From UBA2241 sp963777895 (GTDB taxonomy: Bacteria > Actinomycetota > Thermoleophilia > UBA2241): a DNA stretch of 64,000 bases. Positions 17,123 to 24,258 of the stretch are shown here, one piece after another. The stretch spans positions 62,001-126,000 of the forward strand of contig CAVZSF010000002.1 of assembly GCA_963777895.1 (NCBI GenBank), written 5' to 3'. A program made the translations under genes and the position numbers. The notes under the pieces are model-generated. The model ran no database searches. It was not told the DNA's origin and worked only from the letters and a program-made list of their open reading frames with translations. Position 1 is the stretch's first letter; each line of letters begins with the position of its first letter.

Positions 17123-18560
17123 TCACCGAATCAGCTGCTGGAATCCCTCTGCCAGAACCCGGTACTCAGCATTACCTGGTGTCATCTTCGCGACGTCCAC
17201 CATCGCAGCAAGGTCTTGGTCGTCGAGGGGCACGATATAGCCACGTCCATCGGCTGCGGTATCGTGACATCTTCGGATGAACAAGTCCTTGTCCTGGAAG
17301 CCCCTGCATACCAGAAGGCCAACTTGACCGCGCCGAGGGGAGAAGCGACCAGCCAGCTGGTCGAGTTCAGGGTTACCAGGATCACCTGAGTAGTTCTTGC
17401 ACTCTACGAACACTAGAGGGGCGCAGTAATGTCGGGCGATCCAGCCAAAGAAGCCGGAAGCGGCGGCATTCTCGTACTTGATGTCAATTCGCTTCCGACC
17501 ATCATGAATGGAGAACTCCTTCTTCGGCCAGACGAGTGACGGGTAGAAAAAGCGCGCTGACGAGACGCTCAATGGCATCGTGATACTGGTCAGCTCCTGC
17601 TGGGCCTGAAGGCACGGCCGTCACTGCAGCCAGAAGCTGTTCCCAGTTAGGTTGCGCCGATTCGGTCAATTCAGCAAAGTCCTCATGCAGAAGAGGCGTT
17701 GAGGGCTTCCCCACCTTCGACTGCCGGTACCGCTCAAGAAGCGTCGGCTTGGCCAGCGTTGTGGAGACAATCATCGCTTTGCCAGTGCCATACTTCTGCT
17801 CGATGCTCTTTCGCGTCACTCGAGGAGTGCCGTCCTTGAGGAGTTGAACGAGCTCGCCGTTGGCGGCGATTTCGGACTCTCGAAGGTACTCGACGATGTA
17901 GTCGCGGTAGTACTCCTCTTGGTCGTACTCGAGCTTCCGTCGCACGATCGCCTTGGGGAGAAGAAGCAAACGCCCAGATGATGCCACCGGCAATGAGAAG
18001 AACTCGCCATCGTTCCACTCGTGTCGAACAGGATCCCAGATTGGACCACCAGCGACTCCGGAAGTGAGGCGAATCCCATACTCCTGGGCGACGCTCTGCG
18101 TGTACTCAATGAGCTGTCGTCGAATGAGACACGTCGTGATGTCGGAGATCAGGTCGATGGATACGCCCTCGACCATGAGAATGGTGTCCTCAAGGTCCTC
18201 GAGGAGTCCGCTATTAGCAGCCTCGCTTCGCGCCAACGCATCACCAACATCTGCTGCGGACTGGGTGCCGAGTGCTCTGCCCCTGGCTCTTCCATGCGAG
18301 TAGCCAAGGTGGGTCTCGTTCGGTTCTCGAATCGCCGCGAGCATCACTCGGGCATCCTTCAAACGGCTCTCTTGGATCGCTCTGAGCACACTGGCGAAGA
18401 AGTCCTGGACGAGAAACACGCACTCTTGGCCCCAGTCCGAGCGGAGTAGCCGCAGCGCGCGTGGGTCGACGAACGCCAAGACATCACCTTCGATGTCCAC
18501 ATCCACGAAGTCCAGTTCCGGCTGCGTCCTATCCAGGTGGAAATACTCGGAGACCCGCAT
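17123..18560 (-). CDS. Large PD-(D/E)XK-like nuclease of unknown family; one frameshift
   Basis: About 478 residues. The first 340 (MRVSEYFHLDRTQPELDFVD, then VEGVSIDLISDITTCLIRRQ) are not recognised. The last 140 carry a restriction-endonuclease-like core: HDGRKRIDIKYENAA (acidic D), then PLVFVECKNYSGDPGNPELD (ExK) and GQVGLLVCRGF. The frame breaks in a T-run near 17545 between VSALF and YPSLVWPKKEF, consistent with one extra T. A large N-terminal sensor-like region joined to a nuclease, beside a lipoprotein gene and restriction remnants, suggests a single-gene defence effector. Confidence 0.65.
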
Positions 18561-18593
18561 GCCCCTATCCTCAAACCCCGTTTGCTCTCGTCA

Positions 18594-19208
18594 CTACGAA
18601 AGCCACAATGTGTGGACGCGCAAATGGTGCTTCTTGAGTTGGACCCTCGTCGCGAACACGAAATCCGTACAGTCCTTGCGCACCCTATCGAGGGTTTCGT
18701 TCACTGGCTTCCAAAGGTCGCTTTGGGGTCCAGCCGGACTAATGTCCTGTCTGAGCAGTCGCTCGGACTCCGAGCACATGTCGTACAGGCCCCGAAGCCA
18801 TCGCACTCCTTGCCTGTGCGCATCCCGCAATTCAGGCGGAGGCGAGAGCGCAGCTAGTTCGACGGCCGCTTGAAACAACCGCCTGCCAATCCTGCGAAAC
18901 CGTCTCGCCAAAGGCGTCCAATCCGAACGACCTTCGGCCGCCCCTTTGTTCACATGCTCTATTGCCTTGCCAACTTCCAGATTCGCTTCGTCCATGCCCC
19001 GGTAGACCTGGTCCACCTCAAGCACATATGCGCGGATTGCCTGACGCGTACGCTCCTCTTGACTCAGCTGTCCGGCTGAGGCTGACGGCGAGACGGTCGG
19101 TGACTGCGGTGTCGCTTCAGACCCACAGGCCGTGCCGCCTAGAGTGACCAAAACGAGAACCGCAAAGAGTCCGGTCCAGTACCAGATGTGCTTGTCAGAA
19201 AGAGACAT
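18594..19208 (-). CDS. Lipoprotein of unknown function
   Basis: 204 residues with a lipoprotein signal: a hydrophobic segment at residues 10-25 and the lipobox LGGTAC, Cys 28 being the lipidated residue. A Ser/Pro/Thr-rich linker follows, then a helical domain (QAIRAYVLEVDQVYRGMDEA, RRFRRIGRRLFQAAVELAAL). GAGGAGA precedes ATG 19208. It is the upstream neighbour of the nuclease-like gene on the same strand, with 33 bases between them, so they may form one operon. No enzymatic motif is visible. Confidence 0.75.
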   Translation of the reverse strand: MSLSDKHIWYWTGLFAVLVLVTLGGTACGSEATPQSPTVSPSASAGQLSQEERTRQAIRAYVLEVDQVYRGMDEANLEVGKAIEHVNKGAAEGRSDWTPLARRFRRIGRRLFQAAVELAALSPPPELRDAHRQGVRWLRGLYDMCSESERLLRQDISPAGPQSDLWKPVNETLDRVRKDCTDFVFATRVQLKKHHLRVHTLWLS

Positions 19209-19259
19209 CGGTGTCTCCTCAGGGATAGGGCGTCCGCTGGTGCGAGGCGATCAGTGTGT

Positions 19260-19722
19260 TCAGTACACCTTCAGCACCTCGTCCCCGTAGTGGTTGATCA
19301 CCTTCACGGCGATCTTGCCGGTCGACGGTGCGTCGAACGGCCGGCTCACGGTGCTGTAGAGGCTTGACCAGGCGTCCTCGTCGATCTCGGCCTTGAGGGC
19401 GCGCTGGAGCTTCTTGTAGGGCTCGTCGGCGCCGGTGAAGTAGGCGTGGCGCACGAAGAAGCTCTCCTCGTTGTAGTCGCGTGTCGATGAACCAGCAGGC
19501 GATGTCGTCGGTGGTGTTGCTGCGGATCTCGCCGGTGGTGGGGTCGTAGACGTCGAGGCCGCGGAGCTCCACCTGCAGCTTGCCGTTGGGGAGGGTGCGC
19601 ATCTCGAGGTCGGGCTCGCCGAAGACCATAAAGAGGTTGCCGGCGCCGGTGCTCTTGAGGAGCTTCTGGTCGGCGGTGTCCATAGCGAGGTCGGGGTTCA
19701 TGCGCGTGATGAGCGTCTCCAT
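19260..19722 (-). pseudogene. C-terminal stump of a type III-like DNA methyltransferase (Mod)
   Basis: The text matches the end of site-specific DNA-methyltransferases of the type III Mod kind: FMVFGEPDLEMRTLPNGKLQ, LDVYDPTTGEIRSNTTDDIA, then, after one extra base near 19482, ESFFVRHAYFTGADEPYKKL and TGKIAVKVINHYGDEVLKVY. The catalytic motifs (DPPY, FxGxG) should lie several hundred residues upstream but are absent. The preceding gene is the HNH endonuclease, whose stop codon touches this ATG (TAG-ATG). So the methyltransferase was truncated and replaced upstream. Confidence 0.75.
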
Positions 19723-20691
19723 CTAACCCTTGAACACCTCGCTTGCGTGCCACTCGAGGAGCTCAACGTCGGGTCGGTCCCTGTAGCTGGCGGGGAGGGC
19801 GATGGTGCGCCCTTCGTAGCGCCCATACTCGCGTCCGTTGTGGTACTCGTCGAACAGTCGGCCACTGACGAGGAAGCGGTGATCCGGGGTGACCGTGACG
19901 TAGCCTGTGTCGTAGAGGCGATGGACATCGGCGCGAAGGAGCAGTCCATTGGCCACGCTGTGCGGACCGCCCTGAGACCACGGCTGCACGTGAGCGGCCT
20001 CAAGCGCCGGCAACGAATGCTCTCCGGTGACGGCGCACTGTCCGGCGTACGCGTTAGTGACCGCGATGCGGAAGGTGCCCTGCCCCAGGCGCGGCTCGAT
20101 AAGAACCGGCTTGCCGTGGCGTGCCATCTCGACGCGAAGCACCTCGGTTTCCGGGGTGCCTGCATCGACGCGTGTCAGGCACTCGGAGAAGATCCTCTGA
20201 CCCTCGCCTGCGAGGAGATCGATGCCCTTGCCCGAGACGATGTTCGACTTCCATCCGGCGTCGTCTGCGACCCAGTCGCTGCGCTCAAAGAAGACGGGCT
20301 GCGAAATCATGATGCAGCCGATCTCGTAGCCTCCGAGGAGCTGCACTGCCTCTCGCTCCGCCGCTCCGCGGTACTTCTCGACGCGCTCGGTCATCTGCAG
20401 GAGCGAGGCCGCTCCGTTCAGGTCGCCGAACGAGTCCCACGCGAGCCAGGCGGGCACGCGCTCGTAGCGCGAGAAGAAGCCGAAGCCAGCGATGGCGTTG
20501 TGCGGACTCTTGAGGCGGAAGAAGAACGGCGCGCCCGGCTGGATGGCCCCGAAGCCGTGCGCCGACGGCTGCCAGAAGTTGACTTCCTCCGGCGGGTCGG
20601 ACCGATGCAGGAAGTGCTGGTACCAGTCCCAGTCGGTGTTGCCGATGTAGCCCTTTGCGGCGATGACTGACGGCAAGTCCAAGCCCCCCAC
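19723..20691 (-). CDS. PUA-like/HNH endonuclease, copy 2 (intact)
   Basis: 322 residues with the same two-domain plan as the gene at 15842-16791, but unbroken. The reader-like N-terminus has EEVNFWQPSAHGFGAIQPGA and FFFRLKSPHNAIAGFGFFSR, followed by YEIGCIMISQPVFFERSDWV. The HNH_2 nuclease has AVTGEHSLPALEAAHVQPWS and NGLLLRADVHRLYDTGYVTV. The two copies are clearly paralogous, so the intact reading frame here supports joining the frames of copy 1. GTG 20691 is the longest start and lacks a clear ribosome site. Likely DNA-cleaving; base-modification dependence is inference. Confidence 0.8.
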   Translation of the reverse strand: MGGLDLPSVIAAKGYIGNTDWDWYQHFLHRSDPPEEVNFWQPSAHGFGAIQPGAPFFFRLKSPHNAIAGFGFFSRYERVPAWLAWDSFGDLNGAASLLQMTERVEKYRGAAEREAVQLLGGYEIGCIMISQPVFFERSDWVADDAGWKSNIVSGKGIDLLAGEGQRIFSECLTRVDAGTPETEVLRVEMARHGKPVLIEPRLGQGTFRIAVTNAYAGQCAVTGEHSLPALEAAHVQPWSQGGPHSVANGLLLRADVHRLYDTGYVTVTPDHRFLVSGRLFDEYHNGREYGRYEGRTIALPASYRDRPDVELLEWHASEVFKG

Positions 20692-20920
20692 TTGGTGCGC
20701 GCGTGATGCCCGAACTCCGCACGTAAAACTAAGCTTATAGGAATGGGGTGACAGAAGAGAAAGGGCGTATCAGGCTGGCAGTTGGGTCTAGGCTTCTGGG
20801 GCGCGCACTTACGCATTGGGCCCAAGGACGTGCTCCGCGAGAGCTACCTCGACGTGCTCGACCAGTGAGCTGAGTAGAGCTCGCGAATCGAGGACCCCTC
20901 GGTCAATGACGTCAGCGCTG
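20692..20920. other. Intergenic region with a short gene remnant
   Basis: No complete gene. A plus-strand reading near 20800-20868 ends WGAHLRIGPKDVLRESYLDV then LDQ and a stop, looking like the tail of a lost gene. On the minus strand, TATAAG (complement of 20734-20739) could be the -10 of the HNH gene, but the -35 is poor. Confidence 0.35.
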
Positions 20921-21166
20921 CTATCGGCCGAACACCCGCTCCCTCACTGCCTCGCGCGATATCTCGAAGTGTCGCCCGACCTCAGCCAGCACTCCAGCAA
21001 CCGTGCCGACGCGAAGCTGGGAGTGGCGCGGGATGGTGATGTGATGCTCGCCCTGCAGCTGAGTCGTGAGGCGAAGGTGACTGCCGCTCTGCCGAGTGAC
21101 GGAGTAGCCGTACGACTCGAGGGCACGTGCCAGCGCGTCTCCCGAGAGGTCTCGGGGGACTCTCAC
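20921..21166 (-). CDS. hicA: HicA toxin
   Basis: An 81-residue HicA-family RNase with the small double-stranded-RNA-binding fold: RDLSGDALARALESYGYSVT, then RQSGSHLRLTTQL where the conserved His of GSH is the catalytic residue, and HHITIPRHSQLRVGTVAGVL. GTG 21166 overlaps the HicB stop by four bases (GTGA). Order here is antitoxin first, the reverse of the E. coli operon but frequent elsewhere. Confidence 0.9.
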   Translation of the reverse strand: MRVPRDLSGDALARALESYGYSVTRQSGSHLRLTTQLQGEHHITIPRHSQLRVGTVAGVLAEVGRHFEISREAVRERVFGR

Positions 21167-21372
21167 ACAGCGATGAGGTCGTCCTGGGTGTAGTGAAGTC
21201 GGATCATCCGGGGGCGATCCGACCGGTCTCCGTAGTGACAGAGCACCGCGTCTCGCGCCTGGATCCCCAACGTCTGAAGATCGTCTGCCTCCGTGAAGAT
21301 GGAGACTCCGAGGGCGTGGGCAGTGAAGCCACCCTCAGCGGCTTCTTCCACGACGAAGATGATCTCGTCCAT
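21163..21372 (-). CDS. hicB: HicB-like antitoxin
   Basis: A 69-residue HicB-like antitoxin: MDEIIFVVEEAAEGGFTAHA, then LGVSIFTEADDLQTLGIQAR and VLCHYGDRSDRPRMIRLHYT, the partial RNase H-like fold that caps HicA. It is short and has no C-terminal DNA-binding domain, so the usual autorepressor part is missing. ATG 21372 has AAGGA seven bases upstream. The upstream extension is out of the translated region, because a TACAAT -10 (complement of 21408-21413) falls inside it. Confidence 0.8.
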   Translation of the reverse strand: MDEIIFVVEEAAEGGFTAHALGVSIFTEADDLQTLGIQARDAVLCHYGDRSDRPRMIRLHYTQDDLIAV

Positions 21373-21392
21373 GTCGCCATCCTTGGAGCACA

Positions 21393-21413
21393 CCGGCCGT
21401 AGGCCGGATTGTA
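21393..21413 (-). promoter_or_regulatory. -10 element and dyad before the HicBA operon
   Basis: TACAAT on the minus strand (complement of 21408-21413) directly adjoins a dyad CCGGCC (21393-21398), GTA, GGCCGG (21402-21407). The dyad would lie at or just after the transcription start, where a repressor would block. The -35 is not recognisable. Confidence 0.4.
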
Positions 21414-21484
21414 CCCCGGGGTTGCTGCGGCGCCTCATTTCGCCTCACCTCCCTTCTGCCGCACAGCGTAGAGGGTGGCGAGCC

Positions 21485-21694
21485 ATGATGCAGTCAACCT
21501 ACGCGGCGCTACTCCACGCCGCTCGAGACGCGGACCTTCCGGCGCTCCGGCTGCAGACGCAGGGCGTCGTTCCGGGAGCCTCATATGGCTATGAGGTCCT
21601 CCCGTACGTGATGAAGACGGATAACGCGGGGACTACAAGCTTGCGAACTTCGAGGGTAAGCCTGCCGAGCTTCGTCAAGGGGAATCGACGATGA
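21485..21694 (+). CDS. Possible small protein upstream of OsmC
   Basis: A 69-residue frame from ATG 21485 with AGGGTGG a few bases before it. It ends on the OsmC start codon with an ATGA overlap, an arrangement that suggests a real coupled gene. The text MMQSTYAALLHAARDADLPA then LRLQTQGVVPGASYGYEVLP has protein-like composition, but I recognise no family. Its 3' half is less convincing. Confidence 0.35.
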   Translation: MMQSTYAALLHAARDADLPALRLQTQGVVPGASYGYEVLPYVMKTDNAGTTSLRTSRVSLPSFVKGNRR

Positions 21695-22095
21695 AGATCA
21701 GCGCCACGATCGACACGGGCGACGACGGACACGAGCTGGTCGTCGCGACGGAGGGAAGGCGACAGACGTTGCCGGTCCCGGCCATGCCTGGCGGCGGTTC
21801 CACAGTCAATGGCGGCGAGCTCCTCTTCGCCGCGCTCGCCACCTGCTTCTGCAACGACGTCTACCGCGAAGCGAAGAAGCGCGGCACGACGGTCCACCGC
21901 GTGCACATCGAGGTGGAGGGCGAGTTTGGCGGCGAGGGTGAGCCTGCCCGAAACGTGGTCTATCGGGCGACGGTCCAAGCGGAGGCGAGCCCTGAGGAGG
22001 TCGAGGAGCTCGTCCGTCACACGGACTCGGTCGCCGAGATCCAGAACACGCTGCGGCAGGGTGTGAACGTGGTGCTTGCGCACGAGCCTTCTTGA
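21691..22095 (+). CDS. OsmC-family protein
   Basis: 134 residues of the OsmC/Ohr superfamily, which reduces organic hydroperoxides with a pair of cysteines. The central helix has the conserved Cys (ELLFAALATCFCNDVYREAK), and the flanking strands are typical (VHRVHIEVEGEF, VVYRATVQAEASPEEVEELV). The second conserved Cys near the C-terminus is absent, since the chain ends GVNVVLAHEPS, so peroxidase chemistry may be altered or use the local CFC pair. Cytoplasmic. Confidence 0.8.
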   Translation: MKISATIDTGDDGHELVVATEGRRQTLPVPAMPGGGSTVNGGELLFAALATCFCNDVYREAKKRGTTVHRVHIEVEGEFGGEGEPARNVVYRATVQAEASPEEVEELVRHTDSVAEIQNTLRQGVNVVLAHEPS

Positions 22096-22144
22096 GAGGT
22101 CGGGTGGATATGCTTCCCTTCAGGTGATCGACAAAGGGGGCAGC

Positions 22145-22960
22145 ATGCGGCTCGAGGGCAAGGTGGCGCTCATCACAGGCGGCAATTCGGGGATCGGGCG
22201 CGGCATCGTGCACCGGTTCGTGGACGAGGGGGCGCGGGTCGCGTTCGTCGGGCGCGATGAGCGCAAAGGTGCCGCGGTGGTGGACGAAGTGAAGCGCCGC
22301 GGCGGGCAAGGCGCCTTCTTCGCGTGCGACCTGTCGCAGGAGGAGGCCGTGGCCGCGCTCGTCGACGACGTCGAGCGCCAGTTCGGCGGCATCGACATCG
22401 TCGTCAACAACGCGGGGCTCGGCGCGGTGCGGGGCGGCGTCGAAGTGCAGGACGCGCCGGGGACGCGCTGGGACAAGATGCGCGGCCCCAACATCGACGC
22501 CGCCTACTTCGTCTCGGCCTACTCGATGCCGCCGCTGAAGCGCTCCGGCAAGGGGGCCATCGTCAACATCTCCTCGACCTCCGCGCTACACGGCAACTGG
22601 GGTCTCTACGGCGTGGCCAAGGCTGCGGTCGAGGGTCTGACGCGGGCGCTGGCGGCCGAAGGCGCGCCCTTCGGCATCCGCGCCAACGGCGTGAGCCCGG
22701 GGTGGGTCGAGACCGAGGCCGATGAGGTGCAGCATCCGGCGGGCGACGGCGGCGGTGAATGGCAGGTGCCGCCGTCGCTGCTCGGGCGCATGGCCACCCC
22801 GGCCGAGATCGCGTCGGTCGTCCTCTTCTTGGCGTCGGACGAGGCGTCCTTCGTCACCGGCCAGACGCTGCTCGTCGACGGCGGGCTGACCATCATCGAC
22901 TACACCGCGCTGCCCTTCATGGATGAGGTCGGCTGGAGGCTGACATCAGGCAAGCTCTGA
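22145..22960 (+). CDS. Short-chain dehydrogenase/reductase
   Basis: 271 residues of a classical SDR. The cofactor motif TGGNSGIG is at residues 12-19, NNAG at about 88, the catalytic Ser in NISSTSALHG, and YGVAK (Tyr and Lys) near 155. The PG motif after the active site (NGVSPGWVETEADE) and VTGQTLLVDGGL complete the family. GRDER after the second strand lacks the acidic residue typical of NAD preference, so NADP is likely. Substrate unknown. ATG 22145 follows AAAGGGGGCAGC. Confidence 0.85.
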   Translation: MRLEGKVALITGGNSGIGRGIVHRFVDEGARVAFVGRDERKGAAVVDEVKRRGGQGAFFACDLSQEEAVAALVDDVERQFGGIDIVVNNAGLGAVRGGVEVQDAPGTRWDKMRGPNIDAAYFVSAYSMPPLKRSGKGAIVNISSTSALHGNWGLYGVAKAAVEGLTRALAAEGAPFGIRANGVSPGWVETEADEVQHPAGDGGGEWQVPPSLLGRMATPAEIASVVLFLASDEASFVTGQTLLVDGGLTIIDYTALPFMDEVGWRLTSGKL

Positions 22961-22990
22961 GTAGTGCCGGCGCTTGCAGAGCGCAGGAAA

Positions 22991-23040
22991 CTTTGAAAAT
23001 ATGGCCTTGCCGATTTTCAAAGCTCGTCCAGCTTTGAAAG
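22991..23040 (+). promoter_or_regulatory. Operator of the Fic gene: CTTTGAAAAT inverted repeat plus a third half-site
   Basis: CTTTGAAAAT (22991-23000), twelve bases, ATTTTCAAAG (23013-23022), a perfect inverted repeat; a further CTTTGAAAG lies at 23032-23040, 29 bases before the Fic start. This AT-rich patch in GC-rich DNA is the likely promoter region. The Fic protein ends in a winged helix, so autoregulation is likely. Confidence 0.7.
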
Positions 23041-23068
23041 TGCGTCGAGCGTAAGACCGGAGGGCAGC

Positions 23069-24223
23069 GTGGACGCTCGCCTCTTCCAGAGTAAGGCAGC
23101 CGGCAGCATCGTCAGGACGCCCGAGGGCCACGACGCCTTCGTTCCGGCGCCGCTTCCTCCTGACCTCGACTACGGCCGGGCTCTCGTCCTTGCCTTGTCT
23201 CGCGCCGACGCGGCGCTGAGTGAGCTCTCGATCGCCGGCGAGCAACTCCCTAACCCTCACCTCCTCATCGCGCCCTACCTCCGTCAGGAGGCCGTGCTGT
23301 CGTCACGCATCGAGGGCACCCGGACGACGTTGTCCGAGCTGCTGATGGAGGAGGCCGCGGCTGCGTCTTCGGCGCGTGACCCAAATGACATGCGTGAGGT
23401 GCGCAACTACGTCGAGGCCCTGGAATACGGGCTGGTCCGTTTGGACGCGCTGCCCCTGTCGCTCCGCTTCGTGCGCGAGCTGCATGAGCGTCTCATGCAG
23501 GGCGTGCGAGGCGCCCACATGACTCCCGGCGAGTTCCGCCGCTCACAGAACTGGATCGGCCCGCCCGGCTCGACACTGGCGACCGCCACCTACGTGCCGC
23601 CGCCGGTCGACGAGATGAACAAGGCACTCGGCGACTGGGAGCTCTTCCTCCACGACCGCACGAGCCTTCCGGACCTGGTGCAGTGCGCCCTCATGCACGA
23701 ACAGTTCGAGGCTATCCACCCCTTCCTGGACGGCAACGGACGCGTCGGTCGGCTGCTCATCACCCTGTTTCTCGTCGAGCGCGGTCGCCTGACCCAGCCA
23801 CTGCTCTACCTTTCTGCCTACATCGAGGCCCATCGCAGCGACTACTACGACGCGCTGCTGCGCGTGCGCACGCACGGCGACTGGCAGAGCTGGCTGCTCT
23901 TCTTCCTGACGGGCGTACGCGAGACCGCTGTACGCGCGGCCGAACAGGCCAGGCAGATCGTGCGCCTCCGCGAGGAGTACCGGCAGAAGGTGCAGGGCCA
24001 GCCCAAGGCGTTCGCGCTGGTCGATCATGTTCTCGCAGCACCGTTCATGACGGTCGCCGAGGCCCAGCGACTGCTTGGCGTCACGAACCCCACGGCGCGC
24101 GCGGCCGTACAGAGTCTCGTCAAAGTCGGCCTGCTGGAGGAAGTGGGCGACCGTAAGTGGCGACGGCTCTATGCGGCGCGACCGGTGCTGGACGTGCTGA
24201 CCGCACCCATGATGGAGCCGTGA
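23069..24223 (+). CDS. Fic-family AMP transferase with C-terminal winged helix
   Basis: 384 residues. The Fic active site HPFLDGNGRVGR is at residues 217-228; its His attacks ATP to transfer AMP to a target hydroxyl. An N-terminal inhibitory helix motif is present (SSRIEGTRTT, the S-x-x-E-G form) that keeps the enzyme off in cis. The last 70 residues form a winged helix (FMTVAEAQRLLGVTNPTARA, AVQSLVKVGLLEEVGDRKWR). This is the common solitary Fic/DUF4172-like design, with target unknown. GTG 23069 has GGAGGG just upstream. Confidence 0.9.
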   Translation: MDARLFQSKAAGSIVRTPEGHDAFVPAPLPPDLDYGRALVLALSRADAALSELSIAGEQLPNPHLLIAPYLRQEAVLSSRIEGTRTTLSELLMEEAAAASSARDPNDMREVRNYVEALEYGLVRLDALPLSLRFVRELHERLMQGVRGAHMTPGEFRRSQNWIGPPGSTLATATYVPPPVDEMNKALGDWELFLHDRTSLPDLVQCALMHEQFEAIHPFLDGNGRVGRLLITLFLVERGRLTQPLLYLSAYIEAHRSDYYDALLRVRTHGDWQSWLLFFLTGVRETAVRAAEQARQIVRLREEYRQKVQGQPKAFALVDHVLAAPFMTVAEAQRLLGVTNPTARAAVQSLVKVGLLEEVGDRKWRRLYAARPVLDVLTAPMMEP

Positions 24224-24258
24224 GGGTATGGCAACGTCTTCGCTGAAAGGACCTGATC

